Of a stretch of 64,000 bases of DNA, positions 18,158-27,209 are shown one piece after another. The notes beneath the pieces are model-generated. The model was not told the DNA's origin. It saw only the letters and a list, made by a program, of their open reading frames with translations, and searched no databases. Each line of letters begins with the position of its first letter. Within the stretch, counting starts at the first letter, position 1. Origin of the DNA: Actinomyces viscosus. Its GTDB lineage: Bacteria; Actinomycetota; Actinomycetes; Actinomycetales; Actinomycetaceae. Position numbers and translations under genes: made by a program. The DNA is taken from positions 2,542,001 to 2,606,000 of the forward strand of contig NZ_LR134477.1 of the NCBI RefSeq assembly GCF_900637975.1, given 5' to 3'.

Positions 18158-18472
18158 TTACTGCTTATGTTCAATCAAGCGGTCACGGTATCGCTTGAGA
18201 GCAGCGAAAGCGTAGGAGGCCACCAAACATACAGCACACACCACGACCCAAATTGCAGCAATTCGAGGCACAGAATTAATACCTGCACTGGCGACAACGT
18301 TACCAGATTCATTCAGGCTAGACTGGAAATAAACCGCCCCAAACAGACCGGTAAGATGCGCCGAATCCGTGTGCACTGAGAACATCATGACAACAATCGT
18401 TATGACCGCCACCCCTGCAGTGATGAGAAAACTAATCATAATGCTGAAAAGAAACAATTTAACGTGACGCAT
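18158..18472 (-). CDS. Small two-helix membrane protein
   Basis: 104 residues: an N-terminal helix (LFLFSIMISFLITAGVAVIT), an outside loop of about 35 residues (HTDSAHLTG..NESGNV), a second helix (IAAIWVVVCAVCLVASYAF) and a basic tail. It overlaps the end of the permease gene by 14 bases, so the two are translationally linked. Unrecognised; possibly an accessory or immunity subunit of the transporter. Confidence 0.7.
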   Translation of the reverse strand: MRHVKLFLFSIMISFLITAGVAVITIVVMMFSVHTDSAHLTGLFGAVYFQSSLNESGNVVASAGINSVPRIAAIWVVVCAVCLVASYAFAALKRYRDRLIEHKQ

Positions 18473-19916
18473 GGTTTACCTTTCTGTTCGCTTCGAGAGA
18501 GTATATGCTGTACACCACAACCAGGCACACGACAAGTACGACTAACATTACTGTTGTGGCACTACTTACATTAATCACCCCAGTGATGATCGACAGCAGA
18601 ATCAGGACCGATAAAGCGATACAAGTTCCTACAAGTACAGAAATTGGATTATCATCCATCGCCGGCATAGCGATGCCAACACAAATCGAGATTATGAGGG
18701 AACCTAGGACGCCTACAGTACCTATCAGTGTCGCCGACAGTTCCTCTCCCCGCAGAACGTCAAAAAATGTCGCTAAACTGGCAAGGCAACCAACAACCAG
18801 CAGTTGCGACACCATCATTTGACTGTACATCCTGGTGGAACTCAAATTGGGCTCGAGCACCCGTATGGACGGGTTGACGGATGCGAAGTGGTAGAAACCA
18901 CTGAAGGTCACAGGCTCAACCCCCCACAACACCGATGGTATGTCTCCCGGTGGGAACGTTGCCATAAATGCTATAAATACAATGCTCAGCAATACTGATT
19001 CCACAGCATAGCGGCTACGCAAAGCGTACGCTAAATGAAACTTAATTCCACTAGCGAACGATCCCGGAAGCGGGAAGTCAAAAAATCTTGATCTGGCCTC
19101 CATGTTAGTTGAAGGAACCAACACGAACGCCACAACGAGAACAAAGAGGCACGCTGGAAAAATAAATACTAGTGATACCGAACCATACCTTTCGACTAGA
19201 TCTTTATACACTAACGTCCATATTGAAAATGGCCGCTTTTCCATAGGTGACGCAATTTTTACTACCAGGGAAATAGATTCTCTCCACGATGCAACTACCA
19301 CGAAGAACAACAAGGCTATCATGATAGATCCCCTGTTCTTCTTGATTCCCAAATGAGCAAGCATAAGGTCAGTCGCTCGATAGAGCGTCGTAAGCACAGC
19401 CAATGTGGTCAGTACCGGAAGCACCATGCAGGTCAACAGTGGAACTACGGCTTCATCACCGAACGACACCATCGTTCCTACTGTCATAGAAAACAGTCCA
19501 GCACTAATGATGACAAACAGCGCTAGAATGTCAAGGACATCCACTGCACGTTGACGCTCTTTATTCGTCACGGCTAATAGATTGGTCAGAGACATCATCC
19601 CAGACGAACTAGCCATCAACATTTTTGTGATCAAGAACGCCAGAGCACTCCACAGCACAGAAGAAATTGAGTTAATGGAGAATATCAGATCAACGGCGAA
19701 ACTGTTGTTTCTGGCGCCGGAAAAAGTAATCACCGAAATCGCGCTGGCTGTAATCAGAAGCAAGGCAATGCACAGAGCCGAGACCCAACGTACTGTGCTC
19801 GATCTTAACGCTCCTTTCGTTATAACTACGCGAAGAATATACAGCAACATAATGCGCGCTACCGCAAACACACGCGCATATCGTTCCCTCACGACAGCAG
19901 GAGCGACTCTAGGCAT
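18459..19916 (-). CDS. Large polytopic membrane protein, probable ABC exporter permease
   Basis: 485 residues with about ten to twelve hydrophobic segments and basic loops. It overlaps the end of the ABC ATPase gene by 8 bases and is followed by a small membrane protein, so it is almost certainly the membrane partner of that ATPase. No typical ABC2 signature is obvious. Codon use and base composition are AT-rich, unlike the chromosome around the island, pointing to transfer. Confidence 0.75.
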   Translation of the reverse strand: MPRVAPAVVRERYARVFAVARIMLLYILRVVITKGALRSSTVRWVSALCIALLLITASAISVITFSGARNNSFAVDLIFSINSISSVLWSALAFLITKMLMASSSGMMSLTNLLAVTNKERQRAVDVLDILALFVIISAGLFSMTVGTMVSFGDEAVVPLLTCMVLPVLTTLAVLTTLYRATDLMLAHLGIKKNRGSIMIALLFFVVVASWRESISLVVKIASPMEKRPFSIWTLVYKDLVERYGSVSLVFIFPACLFVLVVAFVLVPSTNMEARSRFFDFPLPGSFASGIKFHLAYALRSRYAVESVLLSIVFIAFMATFPPGDIPSVLWGVEPVTFSGFYHFASVNPSIRVLEPNLSSTRMYSQMMVSQLLVVGCLASLATFFDVLRGEELSATLIGTVGVLGSLIISICVGIAMPAMDDNPISVLVGTCIALSVLILLSIITGVINVSSATTVMLVVLVVCLVVVYSIYSLEANRKVNHASR

Positions 19917-20847
19917 TTATTTGGCTTTCGGGAATTCCGATATACTGTCTCACCAAATCTTCGATACTTAGTCCTTCTTTCGCTAACTCAACGACTGGTG
20001 CAGTGACGACTACCCGACCGCGATCTAGGAGGAGAAACTTATTTGCATTTCGTGATTGCATCGCAAAATCATGACTACACATGAGCACCGTCCCTCCTTC
20101 TTGACAAAATCTACGCAGTTCCACTTCGATTTTATATTGAGCCTCTATATCCACCCCATTGAGCGTTTCATCAACAATAATTACTAGCGGATTAATCAGT
20201 AGTGACGCAGCCAGCTGGGTTTTCTTTAACATACCGTGCGAGTATGTTTCCATAATTTCGTTATGGCGTCCCTCCATCCCCAACTGGACAAATGTCTCTT
20301 CAATCTCCTTCCTCGAAACGCGGATCCTGTGTTCACCGTGAGAGTGGAGACGCGCTGAGTTATGAATAAATTCTTCCCCCGTCAAAAAACGGGGCATGTG
20401 ATCATTGTCGCCGCAATATGCAAGCAATCGGCAGGCGCTGATCGTACCTGCAGGTTTTCCAGCGATCAGGACATCAGCGTTTTTAGGGGAACTCAGTATA
20501 CCTTGCAGTACTTTGCACAGGGTAGATTTTCCAGAGCCATTCGGTCCTATAATGGCGAAAAAATCCCCCGCATAGACGGTGAAGTTCACACGATCAAGAG
20601 CTTGTACGTTACGATACTTAAATGTCAAATTCGAAACGTTAACGTTCGGCACCAGTTTTTGACTTCTCATATAGCAGTAGTTGGTTGATTGGGCAAAATT
20701 AACGCATTCTTCACACCGAGGAGCACAGAAACGCCGCCCTCCTGAGTTCAGACCACTGTTTAGTGCGTCGGGACACTTCACTGCATAGCGTGGTGTGCGC
20801 CAATTAGAGCAGCGAACTCCGGTGCAATTCGAGACGGTGGCATACAT
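19909..20847 (-). CDS. ABC transporter ATP-binding protein with Cys-rich N-terminal extension
   Basis: 312 residues from ATG 20847. The ATPase domain starts near residue 70 (NVSNLTFKYRNVQALDRVNF) with Walker A GPNGSGKST, a degenerate signature YSHGMLKK, Walker B VIIVDET and the H-loop in MCSHD. Residues 1-60 hold seven Cys (8, 13, 25, 41, 45, 48, 58), including FCAPRCEEC, possibly a zinc site. An internal ATG (20670) would remove this part; neither start has a clear ribosome site. First gene of the AT-rich cassette with permease, small membrane protein and M50-like protease. Confidence 0.8.
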   Translation of the reverse strand: MYATVSNCTGVRCSNWRTPRYAVKCPDALNSGLNSGGRRFCAPRCEECVNFAQSTNYCYMRSQKLVPNVNVSNLTFKYRNVQALDRVNFTVYAGDFFAIIGPNGSGKSTLCKVLQGILSSPKNADVLIAGKPAGTISACRLLAYCGDNDHMPRFLTGEEFIHNSARLHSHGEHRIRVSRKEIEETFVQLGMEGRHNEIMETYSHGMLKKTQLAASLLINPLVIIVDETLNGVDIEAQYKIEVELRRFCQEGGTVLMCSHDFAMQSRNANKFLLLDRGRVVVTAPVVELAKEGLSIEDLVRQYIGIPESQINA

Positions 20848-20919
20848 AAGCGACTGAAGAGTGGCGTCGAATTTCGTTCACAGACTGCGCTTCTCATCAT
20901 GTGGGCACTCTACCAAATG

Positions 20920-20950
20920 TATTTATCGATCGACAAGGGGTGCCTGACAA
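20920..20950 (-). promoter_or_regulatory. Candidate promoter of the ABC/M50 cassette
   Basis: On the minus strand TTGTCA (20945-20950) is followed 18-19 bases later by ATAAAT/TAAATA (about 20920-20926), roughly 70 bases before the ATPase ATG. A similar TTGTCA/TAAATA pair precedes the small peptide gene at 27210. Confidence 0.35.
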
Positions 20951-21014
20951 ACGTCAATGTTACGAATGTTTGTGGAGCTTTTCGTGTTTGAGGGCGTAGT
21001 AGTTGGGGCATATT

Positions 21015-21927
21015 GAGGCTTATTCATAGGGGTGTTTAGGGTGTTTTGTTGGTAATAGCGTGTCGCTAAGCAGGGTGGCGGCTTGCTCTTGAGAGAATCT
21101 TTGGTGCTTAAGCCAATCCAACCAAGAAGCAAACCGCCATGACGAATAGTAGCACGAGAATCCCTCGGTGTGAGGTTGTGGGCCTGTGCGAGGCCATTTT
21201 CGCCGAGAACCCCGATCTGCCGGTCTTCGGGGCGAGGGCGCTGGGGCTGTTCCTGTGCGTGCGACTGACCCTGACCTACCTGCGCCACAACCTGCCCCAG
21301 GAGCTGCTCGCCGAGCTCTACGGCGTCTCCCAGGCCACCGTCTCCCGCGTCATCAGCACCTACACGCCCCTGATCGCCCAGGCCCTCCAAGCCTCTGTAC
21401 CGACGGTGGAGGACCTGGACCCCACGGCCCAGCTGATCATCGACGGCACCCTGCTTCAGTGCTGGTCCTGGAAGGACCACCCCGAGCTGTACTCCGGTAA
21501 GCACAAGACTACGGGGCTGAACGTGCAGGTGGCCTGCACCCTGTCAGGAACCCTGGCCTGGATCTCCGACCCCCAGGACGGAAGGGTCCACGACACCCAG
21601 GCCCTGCGCCACTGCGGCCTGCTCGACGTACCGGCCACCGACCTACCCGACGGGACACCACCACCACGCCATGTCGGCGACAAGGGGTACATCGGGCTGG
21701 GCATGATCACCCCGAAAAGAAAACCCGCAAAACTTCCCCTCCACCCAGACGACAAGACCTACAACACCACCGTCAACCAGATCCGCTACAAGATCGAACG
21801 AGTCATCGCCAACATCAAGACCTGGAGAGTCCTGCACACCGGCTACAGAAGACCACCGGAAACCTTCCCGGAAACCATCTCCGCAGTCCTCGGACTCATA
21901 TTCACCTACACCCCATGAATAATCCTC
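21015..21927 (+). mobile_element. Intact IS5-family element
   Basis: Inverted ends GAGGCTTATTCATAGGGGTG (left) and GAGGATTATTCATGGGGTG (right) match at most positions. A 3-bp duplication ATT flanks it (21012-21014, 21928-21930). Length 913 bp, one full transposase gene. Confidence 0.85.
21139..21918 (+). CDS. IS5-family transposase
   Basis: 259 residues. N-terminal helix-turn-helix (LLAELYGVSQATVSRVISTY), then the DDE domain: LIIDGTLLQCWSW, HKTTGLNVQVACTLSGTLAWISDP, GRVHDTQAL, VGDKGYIGLGM and the final basic ..NQIRYKIERVIANIKTWRVLHTGYRRPP. This is the short single-ORF type found in actinobacterial IS5 relatives. Uninterrupted, so probably active. Confidence 0.9.
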   Translation: MTNSSTRIPRCEVVGLCEAIFAENPDLPVFGARALGLFLCVRLTLTYLRHNLPQELLAELYGVSQATVSRVISTYTPLIAQALQASVPTVEDLDPTAQLIIDGTLLQCWSWKDHPELYSGKHKTTGLNVQVACTLSGTLAWISDPQDGRVHDTQALRHCGLLDVPATDLPDGTPPPRHVGDKGYIGLGMITPKRKPAKLPLHPDDKTYNTTVNQIRYKIERVIANIKTWRVLHTGYRRPPETFPETISAVLGLIFTYTP

Positions 21928-21930
21928 ATT

Positions 21931-22191
21931 GACTCGTTTGGTGGTGGGTGCATCCTTGCGGTGGCTGAGGATCAAGCCCCCCCGTTACCTTGTTGGTGGT
22001 CCCGGGTGGTCCGGGGCTGGGCCAGCTGCTGTGGGCATGATGTCTTGCCCCTGTCTTCTAATGATCCGGGGGGTGTTGTCACCCGCGGCAGCCGGGCGCT
22101 GGTGACCGCTGATAAGGGGAACGACCCGCTGCGTGTGAGGTCTTTCGTAACGTGGGTGCGGGACCGGTCGTCCACCGGCTGACCCTCACCC
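21931..22191 (+). ncRNA. IS110 left-end noncoding region, candidate bridge RNA
   Basis: About 260 noncoding bases separate the IS5 element from the IS110 recombinase. IS110-group elements are known to transcribe a structured bridge RNA from the noncoding end upstream of the recombinase. Several GC-rich inverted stretches are visible (for example around 22000-22030 and 22078-22105), but I cannot fold it or place target and donor loops. Confidence 0.4.
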
Positions 22192-23424
22192 ATGCAGCGA
22201 GAGGTGGCAGGAGAGATGGATATCGAGGACATCGACGTCTTCATCGGCATCGACGTCGGCAAGAGCGAGCACTGGGCCACGGCCCTGAGCCGGGACGGGC
22301 AGAAGGTCCTCGACAGGGCCCTGCCCAACGACGAGGACCGGCTGCGTGAGGTCTACCAGCGCCTGCAGGCAAAGGGGCAGGTGCTGGTGGTGGTCGACCA
22401 GCCCGCCACCATCGGGGCCCTGGCGGTGGCGGTGGCTCAGGACATGGGCATCACCGTGGGCTACCTGCCCGGGCTGTCGATGCGCCGCATCGCTGACCTG
22501 ACGCCGGGCAGCGCCAAGACCGACGCCAAGGACGCTGCCGTCATCGCCGGCGCAGCCAGGACCATGCCTCACACCCTGAGAGCCGTCAGCGCCTCGGAGG
22601 AAGAGGCTGCGGCGCTGAGCATGCTGACTGGCTTCGACCTGGACCTGGCCCGCCAGGTCAACCAGACCGCAAACCGGATCCGGGGCCTGTACACCCAGAT
22701 CCACCCCGCCCTCGAGGCCGTGGTGGGGCCCTGGCTGGAGCACGACGCCGTCTTGGAGGTCGTCGCCGCCTGGCCCACTCCAGCCGATCTGAAGCGAGCG
22801 GGCAAGGCAAGGATTGACGCCAGGCTCAAGAAGCACGGGTGCAGGCGGCACGCCACCTGGGCCGGCCAGATCGTCTCGGCCCTGGAGCACCAGACCGTGG
22901 TGGTCGCCGGCACCGACGCCGCCGCAGTGGTGCTGCCCCACCTGGCTAGGCAGCTCATCTCCCTGCACGCTCAGCGGGCCGATGTCGCAGCCCAGGTCGA
23001 GACCCTGGTGCAGGCCCACCCTCTTTACCAGGTCCTGACCTCCATGCCCGGGATCGGGGTCAGGACCGCAGCCGTCTTCCTGGCCGAGACCCTGGGCAAG
23101 ACCTTCGACGCCGGAGCCCAGCTGGCCTCCTACGCCGGGCTCGCTCCTGTCACACGTCGCTCCGGCTCATCGATCCGTGGTGAGCACGTCTCCCACGGCG
23201 GCAACAAGAGGCTCAAGCGCGCCATGTTCCTGTCCGCCTTCGCCTCACTGCGCTCCGACCCCGTCTCCCGGGCCTACTACCAGCGCAAACGCAACCAGGG
23301 CAAACGCCATAACCAGGCCGTCCTCGCCCTGGCCCACCGCCGCATCCTGACCCTGCACGCCATGATCCGCAACGGCGCACTCTACGACCCCCAACCAGCC
23401 ACGAAACTACCCACCGCCGCTTGA
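22192..23424 (+). CDS. IS110-family transposase/recombinase (DEDD)
   Basis: 410 residues. The RuvC-like N-terminal domain starts DVFIGIDVGKSEHWATAL and contains DQPATIGAL and SAKTDAKDAAVIAG (the paired Asp of the DEDD set); the C-terminal half has SMPGIGVRTAAVFLAE and ASYAGLAPVTRRSGSS, the transposase_20 region with its catalytic Ser. Full length and uninterrupted. ATG 22216 (MDIEDIDV) is an alternative start. Element borders are not marked by duplications, as usual for IS110. A fragment of a relative lies at 14360. Confidence 0.93.
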   Translation: MQREVAGEMDIEDIDVFIGIDVGKSEHWATALSRDGQKVLDRALPNDEDRLREVYQRLQAKGQVLVVVDQPATIGALAVAVAQDMGITVGYLPGLSMRRIADLTPGSAKTDAKDAAVIAGAARTMPHTLRAVSASEEEAAALSMLTGFDLDLARQVNQTANRIRGLYTQIHPALEAVVGPWLEHDAVLEVVAAWPTPADLKRAGKARIDARLKKHGCRRHATWAGQIVSALEHQTVVVAGTDAAAVVLPHLARQLISLHAQRADVAAQVETLVQAHPLYQVLTSMPGIGVRTAAVFLAETLGKTFDAGAQLASYAGLAPVTRRSGSSIRGEHVSHGGNKRLKRAMFLSAFASLRSDPVSRAYYQRKRNQGKRHNQAVLALAHRRILTLHAMIRNGALYDPQPATKLPTAA

Positions 23425-24119
23425 CACACCACATAGGGGCACCCCCCCGATGATGGGGAGTATTTGAACGCCCCGGGCTTGACCTCGAGATTTCATCGTT
23501 GAGGTGGTGAAAGTGGGGTGAAGGTGTCGCTTCGCCTGGAATAATGCGGGTTGCTGAAATCCGAGAACTCCAGGGGAAGGACACCTTCGTGGTGAAGAAT
23601 AGCGGGTTGTACCCGGTTGTGGGTGTGGAGTCCGGTCAGGTGCCGGCGGTGGGTCTGGCCGGGGCGAGGCTGCTGACCGAGACGAGCGGGGTCACGGGCC
23701 TGGGCAACGAGCTCTCGCAGGCCCTGTCTACGTGGCGGCGGCCGGGGTCGGTGCACGACCCGGGCAAGATCATCTTGGATCTGGCGGTGTGCGTGGCCCT
23801 GGGAGGCCGGTGCCTGTCGGACCTTTCGCTGCTGCGGTGCGACAAGGAGGTCTTCGGGCTTGTTGCCTCCGACCCGACGGTCTCGCGACTTGTAGGGGCC
23901 CTGGCCGACCACGTCGAGGCTGTCGAGGCCGCCGTCAACCGGGCCCGCAGGACAGCGCGGCATCGGGTGTGGGCCCTGGCCGGCGAGCACTCACCGACCG
24001 CCGGCGTCTCGGCGAACCGGCCGTTGGTGATCGACGTCGACGCCACCTTGGTTAATGTGCACTCAGACAAAGAGGGTGCGGCCCCGACCTTCAAGAAGGG
24101 GTTCGGCTACCACCCGCTG

Positions 24120-25496
24120 GGTAGTGCCCCGTAGTGTGGTGTAGCGCGGTGGTTGGGCTGCTGTTGGTGGCAGCGCGGTCACCGTGTGATCCTTCGAGGA
24201 ATCTCCTACAACCCACTCGAACGGAGTCATCACGATGACCGCTCCTCATATTGTCGACCCTGAGCGCCTTCTTGGCGAGGCTCTTTCTCAGGCCTCCCCA
24301 GACCTGATGCGTAGCCTGCTTCAGACGGTGATCAGCTCCTTGCTGAGCGCCGAGGCTGACGCGGTGTGCGGTGCCGAGTACGGTCAGGCCAGCCCCGAGC
24401 GCCGGGCTCAGCGCAATGGCTACCGGCACCGGGACCTGGACACCCGGGTCGGCACGATTGACGTGGCTGTCCCCAAACTGCGCACCGGCTCATACTTCCC
24501 CGACTGGCTGCTTGAGCGCCGCAAACGGGCGGAGTCGGCGCTGATCACTGTGGTTGCCGACGCCTACCTGGCCGGGGTCTCCACACGGCGCATGGACAAG
24601 CTGATAGGTACTTTGGGCATCAATTCGCTGTCGAAGTCACAGGTCTCACGTATGGCGGCCGAGCTCGACGAGCAGGTCGCCTCCTTCCGCAACCGGCCCC
24701 TGGGCGATGCAGGCCCATTCACCTTCGTGGCGGCCGACGCCCTGACCATGAAGGTCCGCGAAGGTGGTCGCGTGGTCAGCGCGGTGGTCCTGACCGCTAC
24801 CGGGGTCAACGCTGACGGACATCGCGAGGTCCTAGGACTGCGGGTAGCCACCACCGAGAGCTCGGCGGCCTGGAACGGGCTGCTCGCCGACCTGGTGGCC
24901 CGGGGGCTTACGGGGGTACGGCTTGTCACCTCTGACGCCCACACGGGCCTGGTTGAGGCCATCGCCGCGAACCTGCCCGGAGCGACCTGGCAGCGCTGTC
25001 GCACCCACTACGCCGCTAACCTGATGACCGTGGTTCCCAAGAGTCTGTGGCCCGCTGTCAAGGCCATGCTCCACTCGGTCTACGACCAGCCCGACGCAGC
25101 AGCCGTCGAGGCTCAGTTCGACCGCCTCCTGGACTACGTCCACACGATCCTGCCCGAGGCTGCCGACCACCTCGACGCCGCACGAGCCGACCTGCTGGCC
25201 TTCACTGCCTTCCCTGTCGAAGTATGGAGACAGATCTGGTCCAACAACCCCCAAGAACGCCTCAACAGAGAGATCCGCCGCCGCACCGACTCAGTAGGTA
25301 TCTTCCCCAACAGAGACGCCATTATCCGCCTGGTTGGCGCCGTCCTGGCAGAGCAGACCGATGAGTGGACCGAAGGACGCCGCTACCTCAGCCTCGACGT
25401 CCTCAACCGCAGCCGGAACCTACCCAACGCCCCCTCCCTCACCAGCTAACAACCACACTCCACGAAGACCTCTACACCACATCAAGAGACTTGACC
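24120..25496 (+). mobile_element. Intact IS256-family element nested in IS1380
   Basis: A 9-bp duplication CACCCGCTG (24111-24119, 25497-25505) flanks it. The ends share GG(T)..., with TGTGGTGTAG common to both terminal regions. Length 1377 bp. Being inside an otherwise unchanged IS1380 copy, it is the youngest visible insertion here. Confidence 0.88.
24235..25449 (+). CDS. IS256-family (mutator-type) transposase
   Basis: 404 residues. Family regions: RRAQRNGYRHRDLDTRVG and LRTGSYFP at the N-terminus, MAAELDEQV, then catalytic Asp in VAADALTMKV, Asp in VTSDAHTGL and Glu in NNPQERLNREIRRRTDSVGIFP, with WQRCRTHYAANL between. No frameshift; probably active. Confidence 0.95.
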   Translation: MTAPHIVDPERLLGEALSQASPDLMRSLLQTVISSLLSAEADAVCGAEYGQASPERRAQRNGYRHRDLDTRVGTIDVAVPKLRTGSYFPDWLLERRKRAESALITVVADAYLAGVSTRRMDKLIGTLGINSLSKSQVSRMAAELDEQVASFRNRPLGDAGPFTFVAADALTMKVREGGRVVSAVVLTATGVNADGHREVLGLRVATTESSAAWNGLLADLVARGLTGVRLVTSDAHTGLVEAIAANLPGATWQRCRTHYAANLMTVVPKSLWPAVKAMLHSVYDQPDAAAVEAQFDRLLDYVHTILPEAADHLDAARADLLAFTAFPVEVWRQIWSNNPQERLNREIRRRTDSVGIFPNRDAIIRLVGAVLAEQTDEWTEGRRYLSLDVLNRSRNLPNAPSLTS

Positions 25497-26545
25497 CACC
25501 CGCTGACCGCGTGGTTCGACCACGGCCCCGACGGTGGGGGTGAGTGCGCGGCGCTCGTGCTGCGTCCCGGTAACGCGGGATCGAACACTGCCGCCGACCA
25601 CGTCGAGATCATCCGCCGGGCACTGGACCAGGCCGGGCTCGGCCCCAGACCCGGTAGAAAGGTGCTGGTGCGCATCGACGGGGCCGGAGGCACGAAGGAG
25701 ACCATTGAGCTCCTGGCCCGTCGGCGGGTGTCCTACAGCGTGGGGTTCACGCTGCCGGACCACACGCCGCAGATCCACGGGCACCATCCCCGAGGCCGCC
25801 TGGGACCCGGCCTACAACGCTGACGGACAGCCCAGGCAGGGTGCGGACGTCGCTGAGATCACTGACCTGCTGGACCTGACCGCTTGGCCCAAGGGGGTGC
25901 GGGTCAACCGTGCGCCGAGAGCGGCCCCACCAGGGAGCCCAGCTGCGCTTCGAGGACGTCGGGGGCTACCGGCTGACCGCCTTCGCCACCAACACAAAAG
26001 TAGGTCAGCTCGCCGATCTCGAGGTCCGCCACCGGCTACGGGCCCGCTGCCAGGGGACCGTATCCGCTGTGCCAAGGACACCGGGCTTGACCGCTTTCCC
26101 TTGCAGGGGTTCGCCCAGAACCGTATCTGGTGCCTGATCGTGGCCCTGGCCTGTGACCTGCTGGCCTTCTCCCAGCCGCTCGCCCTGGCCTCCACCCCCG
26201 CCCGCACCTGGGAGCCCAGGACGATCCGCCTGCGCCTGATGAGCATCCCCGCCGTCATCACCCACCGTGCCCGCCGCACCGTCCTGCGCTACAAGGCCGA
26301 CCACCCCTTCACCAGCCTCCTGCTGACCGCACTGAGCAGCTTTCAGGCCCTACCCGCACCATAGGCACCCGACCGCCGCCTCCTGCCCACCACGACCCTG
26401 AAGGAACAACCCTGGCCCCTGGAAAGGCCCGACCACCGCGAGACGACACGCGGCAGACCGTCACACCCAACCAGCATAATCGCCCCCACGACACCGGCAA
26501 CGACGCCACCCACACCCCACTCAACCAACCAATGAAAGATCGAGG

Positions 26546-26867
26546 TTGATAGAGGCAGTAATAACAGGAAGGGTCGCTGCGGGTGTATGGAAGATTATTC
26601 TTGGGGGCGGGATGCGTGGTATTTTTCGGACGAGGGAGTTTTTCGGGCCTTGTCCCTTGTTGTTGGTCACGACGGTTGGTTTACGCGGCGGTTGCCAGCG
26701 TAGTGGTTGTAGATGGTTGGGGCTATGTGACCGCAGTAGGAGTGACGGCGTACGGTGTCGTGCGCGGTTTCAGCCATCTGAAGGTCTGGTGTCGGCAGGT
26801 GAGCTCATCGACCCAGGAGCGCTGCTCCATGAGGACCTCGCGCTTCAACGCCGCGCACTCCAACTAG
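26546..26867. other. Unassigned remnant sequence between IS elements
   Basis: About 320 bases with no credible intact gene. On the minus strand a short open segment (LECAALKREVLMEQRSWVDE and following) near 26780-26866 looks like the remains of a coding region, but I cannot name it. Confidence 0.35.
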
Positions 26868-26998
26868 CCTCGATCTTTCATCGTTCGTTTGGGTGGAGAT
26901 AATCGGGGTCATTGCTGGTGCTGCGGGTGGGATTATGCCAGACGGGTGTGACGATCTGCCGCGTATCGGGCCACGGTGCTCGGGCCTTCCACAGGGGG
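26868..26998 (-). mobile_element. Diverged IS1380 end fragment, inverted
   Basis: The sequence starting CCTCGATCTTTCAT matches, at perhaps three bases in four, the reverse complement of the right 130 bp of the IS1380 copies, including the GATTATGCC and GGTGTGACG blocks. Confidence 0.7.
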
Positions 26999-27002
26999 TC
27001 GG

Positions 27003-27103
27003 CATCTCCATCGCCTCACCTACCAGATCCCTGGCAAGACACCACAAACGAGCCATCAGACTACTAACCCAACCAACCACCTAAACCGGCTTGCCGACCC
27101 CCG
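27003..27103 (+). mobile_element. ISAs1 3'-end fragment
   Basis: Matches the last 100 bp of the intact ISAs1 element (coding end CCAGATCCCTG..CGAGCCATCAGACTACT and the terminal repeat ending CCGACCCCC). Confidence 0.75.
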
Positions 27104-27145
27104 AAGTCTTATGCGTTCAGTGTGATCGCCCAGCTATGCTGATAT

Positions 27146-27175
27146 TTGTCAGCTTTCTCTTGCGTCCGGTAAATA
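27146..27175 (+). promoter_or_regulatory. Candidate promoter of the small peptide gene
   Basis: TTGTCA (27146-27151) and TAAATA (27170-27175), 18-base spacer, 35 bases before ATG 27210. Confidence 0.4.
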
Positions 27176-27209
27176 TTGGAGTAAACTAAATCACATGGAG
27201 GCACAGACA

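Larger units (their letters stand above)
23544..26364 (+). pseudogene. IS1380 transposase, copy 2: same frameshifts plus IS256 insertion
   Basis: Coding sequence is interrupted after about residue 191 by IS256 (24120-25496) and resumes at about 25506. Downstream it carries the same three frame changes as copy 1, so it cannot encode a working transposase. Confidence 0.88.
23483..26545 (+). mobile_element. IS1380-family element, copy 2, split by IS256
   Basis: Same ends as copy 1 and its own 4-bp duplication TTGA (23479-23482, 26546-26549). Without the nested IS256 it matches copy 1 with only about five base changes that I can find by eye (near 23577, 23893, 25882, 26338 and 26473). Confidence 0.9.

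Noticed and set aside
15487..26545. Composite transposon bounded by the two IS1380 copies
   Set aside because: Each copy has its own 4-bp duplication (CTAG and TTGA), showing separate insertions; the outermost flanks do not match.
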